Assembly: GCA_965153355.1 (NCBI GenBank)
Contig: OZ231128.1
Span: 42,842,001 to 42,906,000, forward strand
Source: Flaccisagitta enflata
Lineage: Eukaryota; Chaetognatha; Sagittoidea; Aphragmophora
Direction of reading: 5' to 3'
DNA: 64,000 nt
A model generated the notes under the pieces. That model made no database searches. It was not told the DNA's origin and worked only from the letters and a program-made list of their open reading frames with translations. This document shows positions 1-11,801 of the stretch, piece by piece (position 1 is the stretch's first letter; each line of letters starts with the position of its first letter). The position numbers were made by a program, and so were the translations under genes.

Positions 1-416
1 TCCCTTCACCTTACTTAGCTAATATAGAGAAGTAAAAATCACGAAGATGATCATTATCCCTTCATTAAAATTCTTTTAACTTCCATTTTTGTTTTGACTG
101 TAAAGTTCCCAATCAAACCCCTGTAGTTTTTTTACTAGAAGGACAATTCTTAATTTTAAAAAAATCTTATGTTTATAAAAATATACTAAAATATCAGAAC
201 ATTAGATATAAAAGAGTTTTTAAAAAAAATAATTGCATATTGTTTTATCCCACTGCATTATGCAAATTGGCTCCTCCAAAACAAATTGCTAAAAAATAGA
301 AGATGAACAATATTTTATGAAAGAAAAATAGTAAGGTTCCCAAAATTAGCTATTCCACATTAGATAAACAGGGTGTAAAGAAATGACTAACTTTTGCTAT
401 GTGAAGCACCCTAACC
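1..416. mobile_element. Truncated AT-rich DNA element (GGGTGCTTCACATAGC family), right end
   Basis: This block is a direct copy of sequence found again between 16137 and 17856, for example the ATATCAGAACATTA and GCATTATGCAAATT segments. Its right end, near 391-416, carries the terminal inverted repeat TTTGCTATGTGAAGCACCC. The left end lies outside the window. No coding sequence is seen. It looks like a non-autonomous DNA transposon. Confidence 0.55.
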
Positions 417-1177
417 TGATATGTTAGGGTCCCCAGTTTGCGGAGCAGTCGACGGCGGAGGCGCAGAAAGGGCAGAAAGTTGATTTGTAGGTGAAGAAGA
501 AAGGAGATTTGAGGAAGGAGAAGAAGAAAGGAGATTTGAGGAAGGAAGCTCTTTTTGTTCAAATTCTGAACCGGACGAAGATGATTCGTCCACGCTGTTC
601 TCCCCTATGAAAAAAAAAGATGGGACAGAAGATATATGTAAATTTTTGGGGAGATATCTACATATGTTGAACTGTCATTGATGTCACTGTATAATTTTTC
701 TATCCAATTTGAAAAAAAGTGTCGGCTATTCTTCTGCAAAAAGATGAAAAAAAAATGCAAACAAAGTTGCAAAGGGAAAAAAATAAAGATTTAAATTCAA
801 TCGAATTTTTAAGATCCAAGCCTCATATTCATTTGTATTCATTCTTTCACCATGAAAAAAATCCTTGTTGTAAGAGTTTCACCGTAAAACAGAGAGGGAG
901 AAAGATCAGGATAATCATTAATCAGACAGAGACAGAAACGGTTAGACAAAAACACGGACTTATCGCAAGGCAAAGGCAGATCGATTGAAAGACAGACAGA
1001 CAGATCAAAAGAGAGACAGACAGATCAAAAGAGAGACAACGAGGTTGAATAAGAGTTATGGATCCTCGTCAGATTACGGGTGGGGAAAGATGAGCGCGGG
1101 TGGGGAAGTTAATTAGCACGAAATTCAAAATCAGGTCCAAAAAAACTTTTCACTCAAAACTAGAGAAAAAGTGTGGT

Positions 1178-1180
<3 letters not shown>
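417..1180. other. No recognisable gene
   Basis: AT-rich sequence with a short GAAGGAG-type imperfect repeat (480-550) and GACAGACA runs (985-1035). The open frames here are low complexity and show no splice or domain support. Confidence 0.5.
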
Positions 1181-1262
<82 letters not shown>

Positions 1263-1289
1263 TGGGTATGTAAAAAGACGGAGACAGTG

Positions 1290-1368
<79 letters not shown>

Positions 1369-1425
1369 CAGAAAGAAAGAAAGAAAGACAGAAGGAAAGA
1401 AAAAAAGAAAAAGAAAGTAAGAATG
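1181..1425. repeat. (GA)n followed by (GAAA)n microsatellite
   Basis: An uninterrupted GA run at 1181-1260 is followed by a GAAA tetranucleotide run (about 1286-1425) with scattered GACA and GGAA variants. The long RERE/KKER and LSLS frames across it are repeat artefacts. Confidence 0.95.
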
Positions 1426-2250
1426 AAAATGGAGAGAAAAAAAGACAGAAAGAAATGATGAAAGATAGAATGAATATACCAATAAGGGAATTCTCGCAGT
1501 AGGAGAAAAAATTGGATTTTTGAAATTGTTTTTGATCATGTTTAAGTTTGCCTCTCTATCTCTCATTTTATCTATAGACCGATAACTCTTACATGATCCA
1601 ATTTATTGTATATTGATCAAATTTAAAGCATTAAATCATTAATTGCACCAAATTCAGCATGGCGCTATCTTAAAAACTATGGTAAAATTTACTTGCACCC
1701 TAATTTTCATAGGTAGTCCTACGGGACCTCCAAAGTTTATCAAGTTTATCAAAAGTTTTTCCGTAGATCTCAAAAAGCCGAAGGATCTTTTAAATCTTTG
1801 ATTTTTCTTTCAAATAAAAAAAAGTAGACAGAAACAAAACTGAAGAGTAATACATATAATAAAACGAAAGATAGGAAGAGAGAAAGAAAGAAAAGAAAGG
1901 CCTTTAAAGGCCGCGGTCCAAGGAGGAAGTAGTGGCTTGGTGAGGCCCTCTTTAGCCTAGACGTATAGACATTGGGAGGCCTTCGAAATTGAACGTCTCT
2001 GCTTCACAACAACACAGGCCACCATCAAACGCATTTGTTTTCCCAATCAGTCATTTCACTTTTTCAGCGCGGGTAACTTGAGAAAATCCAACTGGATATA
2101 TCAGATGGCTTTCAATTCTGTCTGTTTGTCGGTCTACCTGAGTGATTCTTTTCAGTAGCGGACTCGCGACTCTATACGAGACTTTGTCCGTTTGTCGGTC
2201 TGTTATGATCGAGGCAAATTCTTCTTCATATTCTTTTTCTTTTTCTTTTT
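1426..2250. other. No gene; degenerate GTCN fragment at 2100-2220
   Basis: No supported coding. Around 2115-2215 short GTCTGTTTGTCGGTCT stretches resemble the internal microsatellite of the hairpin-ended family, but no terminal hairpin is preserved. Confidence 0.4.
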
Positions 2251-2712
2251 GGGCAGCGGCCCCGAAGGGGACGAAGTCCTGTAGAACACAGGGGGACTTT
2301 CGTTCGTCCGTTTGTTTGTTCGTTCGTTCGTTTATTCGTTCCCCCCTCACCAGGCCCCTCAGCCCCCAAATCTGGCCTCTGAGACCTTAAATCTGGCCTC
2401 TCAGGCCTCAAATCCAGCCTCTCAGGCCTCAAATCTGGCCTCTCAGGCCTCAAATCCAACCTCTCAGGCCTCAAACCTGGCCTCCAGGCCTCAAATTAGG
2501 CTTCTCCGGCCTTGAATCCAAATTTTCAGGCCTCAAACCTGGCCTCAATTTAGGCCTCTCAGGCCTCTCAGTCCTCAAATCAGGCCTCTCAGGCCTTAAG
2601 TCAGCTATCTAAGCCTCAACTTATTGCTCTCAGGCTTCAAATCAGTCGTCTGACCTTTCAAGCCTTAATCCAGCTCTCTCAAGCATCAAATCAGCCCTCT
2701 CAAGCTTCCGAT
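2251..2712 (+). mobile_element. Minisatellite-bearing hairpin element (E family), copy 1
   Basis: Begins with the self-complementary GGGCAGCGGCCCCGAAGGGG followed by ACGAAGTCCTGTAGAACAC. Next come a GTTC/GTCC tetranucleotide run and about 15 copies of a roughly 20-bp minisatellite (CTCAGGCCTCAAATCTGGC). The right part is cut by the foldback element that starts at about 2713. Non-coding. Confidence 0.75.
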
Positions 2713-3116
2713 TGGGGCGGTTTTTGAAATATATGCAAAAATGGTGTAAATTTAGTACATTTTTCATCATAACTCTTTGAGGTGATGTTTTCTGGTATCT
2801 TTGACTGCAGATTCAGATTCAGCAAGTGCTTTGCGGTTCGTTTGATATCTCACACTGTATAGTTTCGAAAAAGAAACAGAAAGTTAATTTTTTTATCATA
2901 TTGCTATAAAATACATTTATTTTTAATGATTTAATAAAGAAATAAGCTTTTATTTCTTTTACAAAAATATATAGTGTGACATATCAAACGAACCGCAAGC
3001 CACCCACTGAGTCCAAATCTGCGGTCAAAAATACTACAATAAATCATCACAAAGAGTAATGATGAAAAATATACTAAATTTATACTATTTTTGTATATAA
3101 TTCAAAAAGCGCCCCA
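2713..3116. mobile_element. Foldback/MITE-like element
   Basis: Two arms of about 165 bp are imperfect inverted repeats. The left arm starts GGGGCGGTTTTTGAA and contains TTTGCGGTTCGTTTGATAT; the right arm contains ATATCAAACGAACCGCAA and ends TTCAAAAAGCGCCCC. They are separated by an AT-rich spacer. It interrupts the minisatellite of the preceding element right after CTTCCGATT. A CTTCCGATT unit without the insertion is present near 4027. Confidence 0.7.
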
Positions 3117-3233
3117 AAAATGATTTAGTTCTTTTCAGATTTGTTTTATACACACCACAAGGACTCAAAACCTATCAGAGTTGTGGACGATCATTTCAAG
3201 TCAACTCATTCCGTGTTCTGGCGGACAGTGCCC

Positions 3234-3531
3234 CCTCTTCATCAGACCCCTCAGGCCTCAAATCTGGCCTCTCAGGCCTCAAATCCAGCCTATCAGGTCT
3301 CAAATCCAGCCTCCCAGGCCTCAAATCTGGCCTCTCAGGCCTCAAATTTGGCCTCTCAGGCCTCAAATCTGGCCTCTCAGGCCTCAAATCTGGCTTCTCA
3401 GGCCTCAAATCCAAATGCTCAGGCCTCTAACCTGGCCTCTCATGCCTCAAATTAGGCCTCTCAGGCCTCAAATCAGCCATCTAAAACTCAATTTATTGCT
3501 CCCAGGCTTCAAATCAGTCCTCTGGCCTTTT
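3234..3531. repeat. CTCAGGCCTCAAATCTGGC minisatellite block
   Basis: Roughly 12 imperfect copies of the same ~20-bp unit as at 2341-2700, in the same orientation, without the 5' hairpin. It runs into the next full element copy. Confidence 0.85.
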
Positions 3532-4272
3532 GGGCAGCGGCCCCGAAGGGGACGAAGTCCTGTAGAACACAAAGGGACTTCCTTTCGTTCGTCTTTCTGT
3601 TTGTTCGTCCCCCCCCTCACCAGGCCCCTCAGGCCTTGAATCTGGCCTCTGAGACCTCAAATCTGGCCTCTCAGGCCTCAAATCCAGCCTCTCAGGCCTC
3701 AAATCCAGCCTCTCAGGCCTAAAATCCGGCCTCTCAGGCCTTAAATCCAACCTCTTAGGCCTCAAACCTGGCATCTCAGGCCTCAAATTAGGCTTCTCAG
3801 GTCTCAAATCCAAATTCTCATAGATCAAACCTGGCCTCTCAGGCCTCTCAAACCTGGCCTCTCTGGCTACAAATTAGGCCTCAGGCCTCAAATTAGGCCT
3901 CTTAGGCCTCTCAGACCTCAAATCAGCTATGTATGCCTCAATTTATTGCTCTCAGGCTTCAAATCAGTCCTCTGACCTTTCAAGCCTTAATCTAGCTCTC
4001 TCAAGCATCAAGTCAGCCCTTTCAAGCTTCCGATTGACATTCTGAGGCCTTACATCAGCCTTCTTAGACCTCAGTTTAGGTTTTTGAAGGCCTTCAGTAA
4101 GCCCTCTATAGCATCTCATCCACTTCTTCAGGCAGGACGAACGAAAGTCCCCCTGTGTTCTACAGGACTTCGTCCCCTTCGGGGCCGCTGCCCTGCTTCC
4201 CCTCACATCAATTCTCAATCACTCAAAGCAGGGCAACGGGTATCGCTGACCACATATTGCCCTTGGGCGACC
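3532..4272 (+). mobile_element. Minisatellite-bearing hairpin element (E family), copy 2
   Basis: Starts GGGCAGCGGCCCCGAAGGGG, carries the GTTC run and the minisatellite, then the reverse complement of the start (4150-4192, ending GGGGCCGCTGCCC). It ends with the tail GGGTATCGCTGACCACATATTGC that recurs in other copies. The inverted ends make the whole unit potentially foldable. No coding content. Confidence 0.75.
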
Positions 4273-4560
4273 TGTTCTTTTTCTTTTTCTTCTTCTTCTT
4301 CTTCTTCTTCTTCTTCTTCTTTTTCTTTTTCGTCTTTGTTTTTGTTTTTGTTTTTTTTTGCTTTTGTTTTTGTTTTTCTTTCTTATTGTCTTTGACTTTG
4401 TTCTTGTTCTTCTTGTACTGTTCTTCTTGTTCTCGTTCTTGTTAATGTTCTTCTTCCTCTTTCTCTTCTTGTTCTTTTTTCCTACATCTTCATTTTTCTT
4501 CTTCTTTTTTTGCCTCTTTTTCAAAACTGCTGTTCTTGATGTGGTCGAGGTCGTTTTTTT
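4273..4560. repeat. (TTC)n and poly-pyrimidine tract
   Basis: TTC trinucleotide run at about 4282-4322, followed by T/C-rich sequence with TTTTTG repeats. The lysine/arginine-rich frame on the minus strand is a shadow of this composition. Confidence 0.85.
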
Positions 4561-4899
4561 AAACACAATTTCAATTGATTGATCACAAAAAGATGAAAAT
4601 AAATATGTCAACGAATCGATCGCTGTAATTACAGTCATAAAGTACAACAACCTGTGCCAGTGAGTGGATGAAAATGATAACGCGCTGGAGTTTGCTTGTT
4701 CGCGCTTACTGTTTCAAGTTTCAATAATAGATGTTCTGGCTTGGTTCTTTGGTCAGTTACGGACATGGGGATCAAAGTGTTCAATTCTCAAAAACTGAGA
4801 GACGGTAACAGGCAATAAAGGCGGAGGCAGCGGTTACGTAGTAGGAGGGTAAGCGTCCTTTTGTCTTTTGTTTTTAGCGGTAAATCACTCGAATGCGGG

Positions 4900-5012
4900 T
4901 AACGAGTTAGGGTTAGGGGTAGGGTCAGTGTTAGGGTTAGGGTTAGGGACAAGGTCAGGGATAGTCTTGGGGATCAGGTTAGGGTTAGGGCAAGTGTTAG
5001 GGTTAGGGGTGT
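4900..5012 (+). repeat. Interstitial telomere-like (TTAGGG)n tract
   Basis: Degenerate TTAGGG/TTAGGGG/TCAGGG units with two or three perfect neighbours. The flanks on both sides are ordinary sequence. Similar tracts occur at 47395-47440, 47639-47705 and 53655-53745. Confidence 0.8.
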
Positions 5013-5123
5013 TTTAGAGCTTAACATCTACTCGCCGATTGAAAGTTTGCTCTGGCGGAATTTTCGGGAAACTCAAGTGCGCTAAGTCATCTACAAAATG
5101 ACCGAGGCAGCTTCAGTACGACT

Positions 5124-5263
5124 TAACAAGGCCGGATGCATGACAAGACCGTCGCGGACGGTTGGGCAGGAGCAGTAATGCAAAAAACATTCGCAATTCA
5201 GAATTGTGACGGACATACCGACCGGCAGGGCAAGGTGTAGAGTCGCGTGTCCGAGACTAAAAA
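5124..5263 (-). mobile_element. Hairpin-ended GTCN element (H family)
   Basis: Minus-strand copy. It opens AACAAGGCCGGAT, contains GCGGACGGTTGGGCAGGAGCAGTAATGC and a short GACC run, and closes with the hairpin AGTCGCGTGTCCGAGACT plus AAAAA. The hairpin has one mismatch. Confidence 0.75.
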
Positions 5264-5391
5264 GAGAAACAAATGAAAAAATAGGATGAAACAAATGAGC
5301 AACGAAGGAAAGGAGCACACACGAAAAGAATTGAATGTACGCGGAACAATTTAATGAAACAAACGCTTCATTTTAACGAAAAGCAGAGTTA

Positions 5392-5431
<40 letters not shown>

Positions 5432-6489
5432 CTTCTGTTTCTATCATCATATCTTGCAATTTTTTGGCTCAAAAAAATTTAGCAGAAAAAAATGATTCTA
5501 ATATTTTCCAAATGTCGGTCAGAAGTGAGGACTAAGGAGGTCCTCTGAAAGGAGGAGGAGATGGAGGAGGAGAAGGAGGAGATGGATGAAGGAGGATGAA
5601 AAGTTGAAGACTGATTTGACGAGTGAAAAGAAGGGCGGAGATTTTTAGCCTAAGCTGAGATGTGATGAAAGAGGCAAAGTGAAGAATGGCGCGTGCCGCG
5701 TATGAATACTAATCCAGATGTGTAATCGACAAAAAAATGAAAGAACATTGACTGACGCAGACTGACGTAAACTGACGTAGGGTGACGTAAAGAAATCAAA
5801 ATAAGAATGATTCGGTTCTTTTATAGGGGACAAAAACGCGCTCATGGGCCAAACTATCAAAATTTTTCAAACTTGTGACATGGCCGTGCGTGGGGTAGAG
5901 ATAGGTAACAGAATAAGTACCAAATATAAGTTGTGGGGATCGCAGTGAGAAAATGGATTTTGAAACTTAGATAGACCTGTTCACCCAGATCAGGAATAGG
6001 TAATAGAATGGCTTTTGGGCTTTGATGCCACAAAAATGGAAGTCTTTATTTGTTGTTTTTATTGACAATAATTCCTAGAAGATATTTTCTGCGCCTTTTT
6101 TCATGTTTTTATAGCAATTGGGTGTTCATTTCTGCTCTTGGTGTCAAAGTGAATCATTAAATTGCCCCAATTTTTTTCATCAAATGTGAGACTAAGTAAG
6201 AGCATTTTGGCGCCATTTTCTTGGAAATCTAAAAACTGCTTTTTTGAGTCCATTTTGTATTCTGTCACTTAGTTTTGTCCCCTACATGAGCTTCCAACCT
6301 TGGACTTATATAAAAGGTCATAAAATGATTCGACCTTACTTATTTTCTGGCAAAAAACAAGGGTTTTATGGCATAAACGATTCTATTACCTAAAACCATA
6401 TAAATATGGAAAGGGTGTGTTCAAATGGTCAACGATATATATCAGAGCAACAATAAGGTTTCCAAGATTGTAATGGAATAATCCCAACA
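5264..6489. other. No gene; short (TC)n and GGA repeats
   Basis: Contains (TC)n at 5394-5428 and a GGAGGAGAT-type imperfect run at 5550-5610. Otherwise unique-looking AT-rich sequence. No frame has exon-like boundaries or recognisable residues. Confidence 0.5.
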
Positions 6490-6904
6490 CAAGGAAAAAG
6501 TCGTGGACGGTTGGGCAGGGGCAGTACCACATAAAATACCAACACTTAACTTACAAACTTAAGAGTAACTGAGAATACCACAAAAAATCAAAAAGGTGAA
6601 ATATGAATAATATTTGGGACCGACGGACAGTCCTACGGATGGACCAACGGACCAAGGGACGGACCGAAACAGCAAAGTAAAGAGTCGCGTGTCCGTGACT
6701 TTTAAGTTAGTTAAAAGAAAGCTTCACTCTTTGAGTGTAAACGAAAGGATCGTTTCAGGCCAGGCTACATGTATAACGAGGCCGGAAACACGGCTAGCCA
6801 AGTCGCGTGCGAATGGGCAGAGGCAGTTACAGAAAAGATCACTTTGGGCAAGAGCGGTGAGCTCAAAGAGCTAAACAAGGCCGGATACACGGGCCAAGAC
6901 GGTG
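6490..6904 (-). mobile_element. Cluster of degraded H-family fragments
   Basis: Three pieces of the hairpin-ended family: GTGGACGGTTGGGCAGGGGCAG (6495-6516), a GACGGACC run ending GAGTCGCGTGTCCGTGACTT (6620-6705), and AACGAGGCCGG...GTCGCGTGCGAATGGGCAG (6776-6855). A final AACAAGGCCGGATACACGGG lies at 6875-6894. Confidence 0.6.
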
Positions 6905-7262
6905 CGCCGAGCGTTATTTATTCATAGCTATCCCTAGCTCCATCAGACCTATCCCTAGCTCTTTCAGACCATTCCTAGCTCTATCAGACCTATCCCGCCG
7001 GGCATTATTTATCCATAGCTATCCTTAGCTCCATCAGACCTATCCCTAGCTAAATCAGACCAATCCTAGCTCTATAAGACATATCCCGTGCTCTATCAGG
7101 CCTCTCCCGAGCTCTATCAGACCTTTCCCAAGCTCTATTAGACCTATCACTAGCTCTATCAGACCTATCCCCAGCTCTATCAGACCTATCCTAAAACCTA
7201 ACCGACCTATTACCAGACCTATCTGACCTATCCCCAGCTCTATAAGACCTAACCGTAGCTGA
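6905..7262. repeat. ~20-bp minisatellite (TCTATCAGACCTATCCCTAGC)
   Basis: Head-to-tail, imperfect copies of a unit of about 20 bp. They run directly from a truncated H-family end, so the array may have grown out of an element tail. No coding. Confidence 0.85.
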
Positions 7263-7264
7263 TT

Positions 7265-8150
7265 ATATTAGTATCATTCATGATATATATGATACATATG
7301 ATATATATGATATATATGATATATATGATATATATGATATGATATTTTTTATGATATGATATGATATGATATGATATATGATATGATATATGATATGATG
7401 TATAATATGATATATGATATATGATATATGATATGATATGATATATGATATGATATATGATAGGATATATGATATATGATATATGATATGATATGATATA
7501 TGATAGGATATATGACAGGATATGTGATATGATATGTGATATGATATGTGATATGATATATGATATGATATGATATATGATATGATATACGATATGATAT
7601 ATGACATGATATATGATAGGATATATGATATATGATATGATATGATATATGATAGGATATATGATATGATATGATATGATATATGATATGATATATGATA
7701 TGATATATATATGATATATGATATGATATGATATATGATATGATATATGATATTATATATGATATGATATATATGATATATGAGATATGATATATGAGAT
7801 ATGATATATGAGATATGATATATGAGATATGATATATGAGATATGATATATGAGATATGATATATGAGATATGATATATGATATATGAGATAGGCTATAT
7901 GATATATGATAAATGATATATGAGATATGATAAATGAGATATGATAAATATGATATGATATATATGATATGATATATATGATGTGATATATATGATATAT
8001 ATGATATGATATATATGATATGATATATATGATATGATATATATGATATGATATATATGATGATATATATGATGATATATATGATGATATATATGAAGAT
8101 ATATATGAAGATATATATGATATATATATGATATATATATGATGTATATG
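7265..8150. repeat. ATATGATATG-type AT-rich array (~0.9 kb)
   Basis: Nearly continuous GATATATGATATGATAT variants, with sub-blocks of GAGATATGATATAT (7790-7880) and GATATATATGAT (7960-8090). The tyrosine/isoleucine-rich minus-strand frames are repeat translations. Confidence 0.95.
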
Positions 8151-8217
8151 CTATCATTTATGATGAACAAAATGAGTTTTCTATTGATTTCAAACATTTT
8201 TAGCGATTTTTCATTCG

Positions 8218-8512
8218 AGCTTGACAGAAAGATGGATGGACGGACTGACAGAGCTACTTATAGAGATGCTATGGCGCATCTAAAAATTATCCTAGCATAT
8301 TTCTGAATCATTTCCAGTTATTTTTGCCTCTTTTCGAGATTTTCAACTCGAGCGTTACAGACCGACCGACCAACCGACCGACCGACCGACAGACAGAGCC
8401 TCTTATAGAGGTGCTATGGCGCACCTAAAAACGCGAAAGAAGTAATAAGGGGACAGACCGACCGACCGACATAGCGGGGTATAAAGTCGCGTAGCACGCG
8501 ACTAAAAATCGA
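8218..8512 (-). mobile_element. Three truncated H-family copies in a row
   Basis: Each ends in a family hairpin: GATGCTATGGCGCATCTAAAAA near 8264-8285, GGTGCTATGGCGCACCTAAAAA near 8411-8432, and AGTCGCGTAGCACGCGACT near 8487-8505. The first two have different stems that still pair (GATGC/GCATC and GGTGC/GCACC). Only the hairpin side and the GACC microsatellite are retained. Confidence 0.65.
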
Positions 8513-8696
8513 GAACTAACTCAAAATAAATGGGGGAGAACAGGGAAAAATCTAAACTCGTTCCTAACCTAAACAATTTGATGTGGATAAAGTGATTCGA
8601 CCGAATTCACTTTTGAAAGGAAAACATATTATGAACCTAGGCTATTAATTTTTTGGGAAATCCTGTCGAAATCATCAAGGTTGAATTCAGTTTTCA

Positions 8697-8729
<33 letters not shown>

Positions 8730-8784
8730 AATACAGGGTAACTAATTCTAATGGGGGTAAATATCTACCTTTCTTTTTAGTTGA

Positions 8785-9018
8785 AACAAGGCCGGATACA
8801 CGGCTACCCCAGTCACGTGCGGGTGGGCAGGGGCCGTATTTGAGGTCACTTGATCACTTGGGCAGGAGCAGTGAGGCTAGAGACCGCAAAAACCCAAAAA
8901 AAGTAAAGTGTGACGGACGGACTGACGGACCGAAGGACGGACGGACGGACGGATGGACGGACGGACGGACGGACCGACCGACAAAGCGGGGTGTAGAGTC
9001 GCGTAGCACGCGACTAAA
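8785..9018 (-). mobile_element. Full-length H-family element
   Basis: Runs from AACAAGGCCGGATACACGGC through GTGCGGGTGGGCAGGGGC and a long GACGGACGGACG microsatellite to the perfect hairpin AGTCGCGTAGCACGCGACT (8996-9014) plus AAAAA. It abuts a plus-strand copy head to head. Confidence 0.85.
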
Positions 9019-9245
9019 AACGCGACTTTACAACCCACTTGGTCAGTCAGTCTGTTGGTCCGTTGGTTTGTCCGTTTGTCAATCTATCCATCGGTCCCTC
9101 AAACTCCACTTTTTTAGTTGCGGACAAGGCTTTGTCCGTCAGTCCGTCCGTCAGTCCGTAATGATCGAGTCGAAAATTGGGAAAACGCGCATTTCCGCTC
9201 CTGCCCACCTGTCCGCAACTGGTGGCCGTGTATCCGGCCTTATTT
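9019..9245 (+). mobile_element. H-family element, plus orientation
   Basis: Contains GCGACTTTACAACCCACTTGG, two GTCC/GTCAGTCC runs, GTAATGATCGAGTCGAAAATTGGG, CTGCCCACCTGTCCGCAACT and the closing GGCCGTGTATCCGGCCTTA. It may be a composite of two fragments because a second GTTGCGGACA start lies at about 9116. Confidence 0.7.
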
Positions 9246-9420
9246 TATACTTTCAGTCATTTTTAGTCAATTTAAGTCATATCAAGTTATATTAAGTCAC
9301 TTAAGTCAATAAGGTCAATTTAGTCATTTTGTCTATTTTATATCGTTTTGTGTCATTATAACACATCTTAAGTCATTTAAAGTCAATTTAAGACATCCTA
9401 AGTTATTTATGTCCCGCACG
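9246..9420. repeat. AAGTCATTT-type short tandem repeat
   Basis: Irregular repeats of AAGTCAATTTAAGTCAT directly after the H-family end. Similar short arrays follow or lie in other copies, such as TTTTAGTC at 62161-62245. Confidence 0.6.
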
Positions 9421-9894
9421 CGACATAGCCTAAGTAGGTGTTGGCCTTGTTTACAGGTCAATCAACTCTAATGAGGATATGAACTAATCCTCTCTCTTCC
9501 TTACAGGGCCATTAACTCGTTACGTCGCCAACCAACCAAGCAACCAACAAACGGACACGACCTCGTATAGATTTACTCATGACTTCATTCATTTGATGCA
9601 ACAGGTGATAGAGAAATAAGTCCATAAGGATGCTTTTTTTTTACAAAATAAGAAATAAGTCCAAAGGGCCGATGAAGTTTTTCTCACTCCTGTTCAACTT
9701 TATATCATCCAACATTACCCATCCTATAAGCCGAAAATGCACAGTTCCTTGTGCAAATTACGTTTTGACACTCTCCCCTGGAAATATCTGTCATATTTAC
9801 AATTCTTTTGCCCCTCAGGATGCTTTGTAATACCCGGCAATTCCTGAAAACATAAACTTGGGAAAAATTGGTAATATTTTGACATTGCATGGCT

Positions 9895-11242
9895 AATACA
9901 TGGTGTTTCATGCCAAAATAGATATAAGGAAACAATGCCATTGTGCTTTTAAAAATGCAAAAATAAATCTGAAAAAAGATTCAAAGAGCACTTAAGCTCC
10001 GATTTTTTGTGTAAAAATTTCATGGGTTTGGGTCAAATATCTTGGCCACAACATCAATTTGAAGTAAAAAGAGCATTTAAAGGAGAAGCTCTTTTAACAT
10101 AATTTTGATCTTAAAAGTTATTGTTTGAAATGCTTACTATACTTCTATACGGCTTGTGTTACAGATGCCAGATTGGTCTCAAATTAAAGCTCATCAAGTT
10201 TTCTTTAATTTGAGACCAATCTGGAATCTGTGGCTCAAGTTGTTCAGAAATGAGAGCACTTTAAAGAAGAATTTCCAAAATCCATATTATAATAAAAGAG
10301 CCTCTCCTTCAAATGCTCATTTTACTTCAAATTGATGTTGTGGCCAAGATATTTAAGGGACGAGAGGTGGCCAGTCTGAACTTACTGAGACAGCTTTATC
10401 TGGCCTGGAAGGTGTAAACGATGTCCCATGAACATCAAAAATTGAGTGACTGACACTGACAACAGTCTCCATCACCTATTCACAACGTAGACCAAATAAG
10501 CAAAATCTAATCCTGAGAACCGTACATATTCTGAAAACCCTGGACCATCAAAATCTTAACGAATTAGAGTTATGGGTAAAGCAGATGCATACAAAGGACT
10601 GTCCAATTTCAAAGGTTCACTGGAAGCCATTTTTGGTTGGTAAATCAAGTTGAGTCTGATGAAGGGGTAGCAAGGAATGGGAAAATCTCAAATATCAAAT
10701 TGGGTGGCCCTTCTCTACCCCTGTCCGATGTCAGATATAAAATTTCATGCCTTTTTGTGGTCAGGAACATATGAAAAACGTACCGCTAATTTTCAGTTCT
10801 TCAAATTGATTTGTACCGATTTGAGTTGGGTAACATGCATTTTAATCGATTTGGCCTTTGAAACTTGTTGTTCCTGGCCAGTATCTTGGTAACTCGTTGC
10901 TAGGAAAACATACAACTTCGAATTTCAGTGCTGCATGCTTCCTAGTGTGAAATGATTCTATAGCTGTCTCTGTTATGTCATGCTGTATTAATAGTGATTC
11001 GATGATGGCGACTTGAGAACCTAGATATGTGTGGCTTGTATATCACATTGATCATAAGAAATCTATTTATTGATTTTTCTCACATGAGACAACTGGAAAC
11101 CCTTAACCCAAACCCATACAATTTTTGCACAAAAAATCGGAGCTTAAGTGCTCTTTGAATCGTTTTTCAAAAGTATTTTTGCATTTTTAGAAGCAGAATG
11201 GCATCGTTTTTTTATTTCTAATTTGGCATGAAACACCCTGTA
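9895..11242. mobile_element. DNA transposon-like element with long inverted ends
   Basis: The left end CATGGTGTTTCATGCC (after TA) and the right end GGCATGAAACACCCTG (before TA) are inverted repeats. Homology extends about 180 bp inward, including AGAGCACTTAAGCTCCG inverted at 11135-11151. A second inverted pair (about 10045-10110 and 10295-10375) lies inside. TA at both edges fits a Tc1/mariner-type target. No transposase is visible, so it is non-autonomous. Confidence 0.65.
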
Positions 11243-11801
11243 TTAGCATCATAAGAATTGATACAAAATCAAATCTTCTTACCATACAAAAACGCTATGA
11301 AGTAGTTGTCTTTAGTATGAATCTCATAGTGCGAGAGCTAAATTTATTATGATAACCACAGCTATATAATTTCTGCCTAAATGTTTGACAGCTGTTGGAA
11401 AATATGCAGGAACATTGCTATAAATTAAATTTTCCAAGACTTTCCCGCAGCGTGTTCTATTGGAATATCACTCATTTAGTCATTTCTAGAAAGCAACACA
11501 CTTAGTAATATCTATATGATACTCCCTAGCAACAAGCAACATTCTTACAGAACATACTGTTAGCAGCTTCAAGCAAATTCAATTTTAAACCATGTTACTA
11601 TATATCTTCTATTATAAATATTGTTGTTTTAGCGGGAACAAATATAAATATGTTTCTTTGGCAGCTTACTATCATGGCAAATAAAGCATTTCATTAATTC
11701 ATATTCCGAATATCAATCCCTTATCTTTGTTTGTCTTCCTTTTATGATTGCCCCCTTTATCTCAAGTCTAGAGGAGATCTACAGTATTTGACTGATTTTT
11801 T
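11243..11801. other. No recognisable gene
   Basis: AT-rich unique-looking sequence with no supported frame or repeat. Confidence 0.5.

Noticed and set aside
1150-1566. RERERE/SLSLSL frames here and at 12950-13320, 22000-22457, 43110-43617, 46779-47116, 58537-59016 and 61073-61649
   Set aside because: GA dinucleotide repeats are open in several frames on both strands; no flanking exon-like sequence.
2226-3828. Pro/Arg/Leu frames (RPERPDLRPERLDL) and ASQASNLASQASN frames
   Set aside because: Minisatellite translations; the 20-bp unit shifts frame between copies.
7278-8197. Ser/Tyr/Ile/His-rich minus-strand frames
   Set aside because: Translation of the ATATGATATG array.
8840-9060. Possible CRISPR-like or tandem array in GACGGACG and GTCGGTCG runs
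   Set aside because: No spacer-repeat pattern; these are 4-bp microsatellites inside mobile elements.
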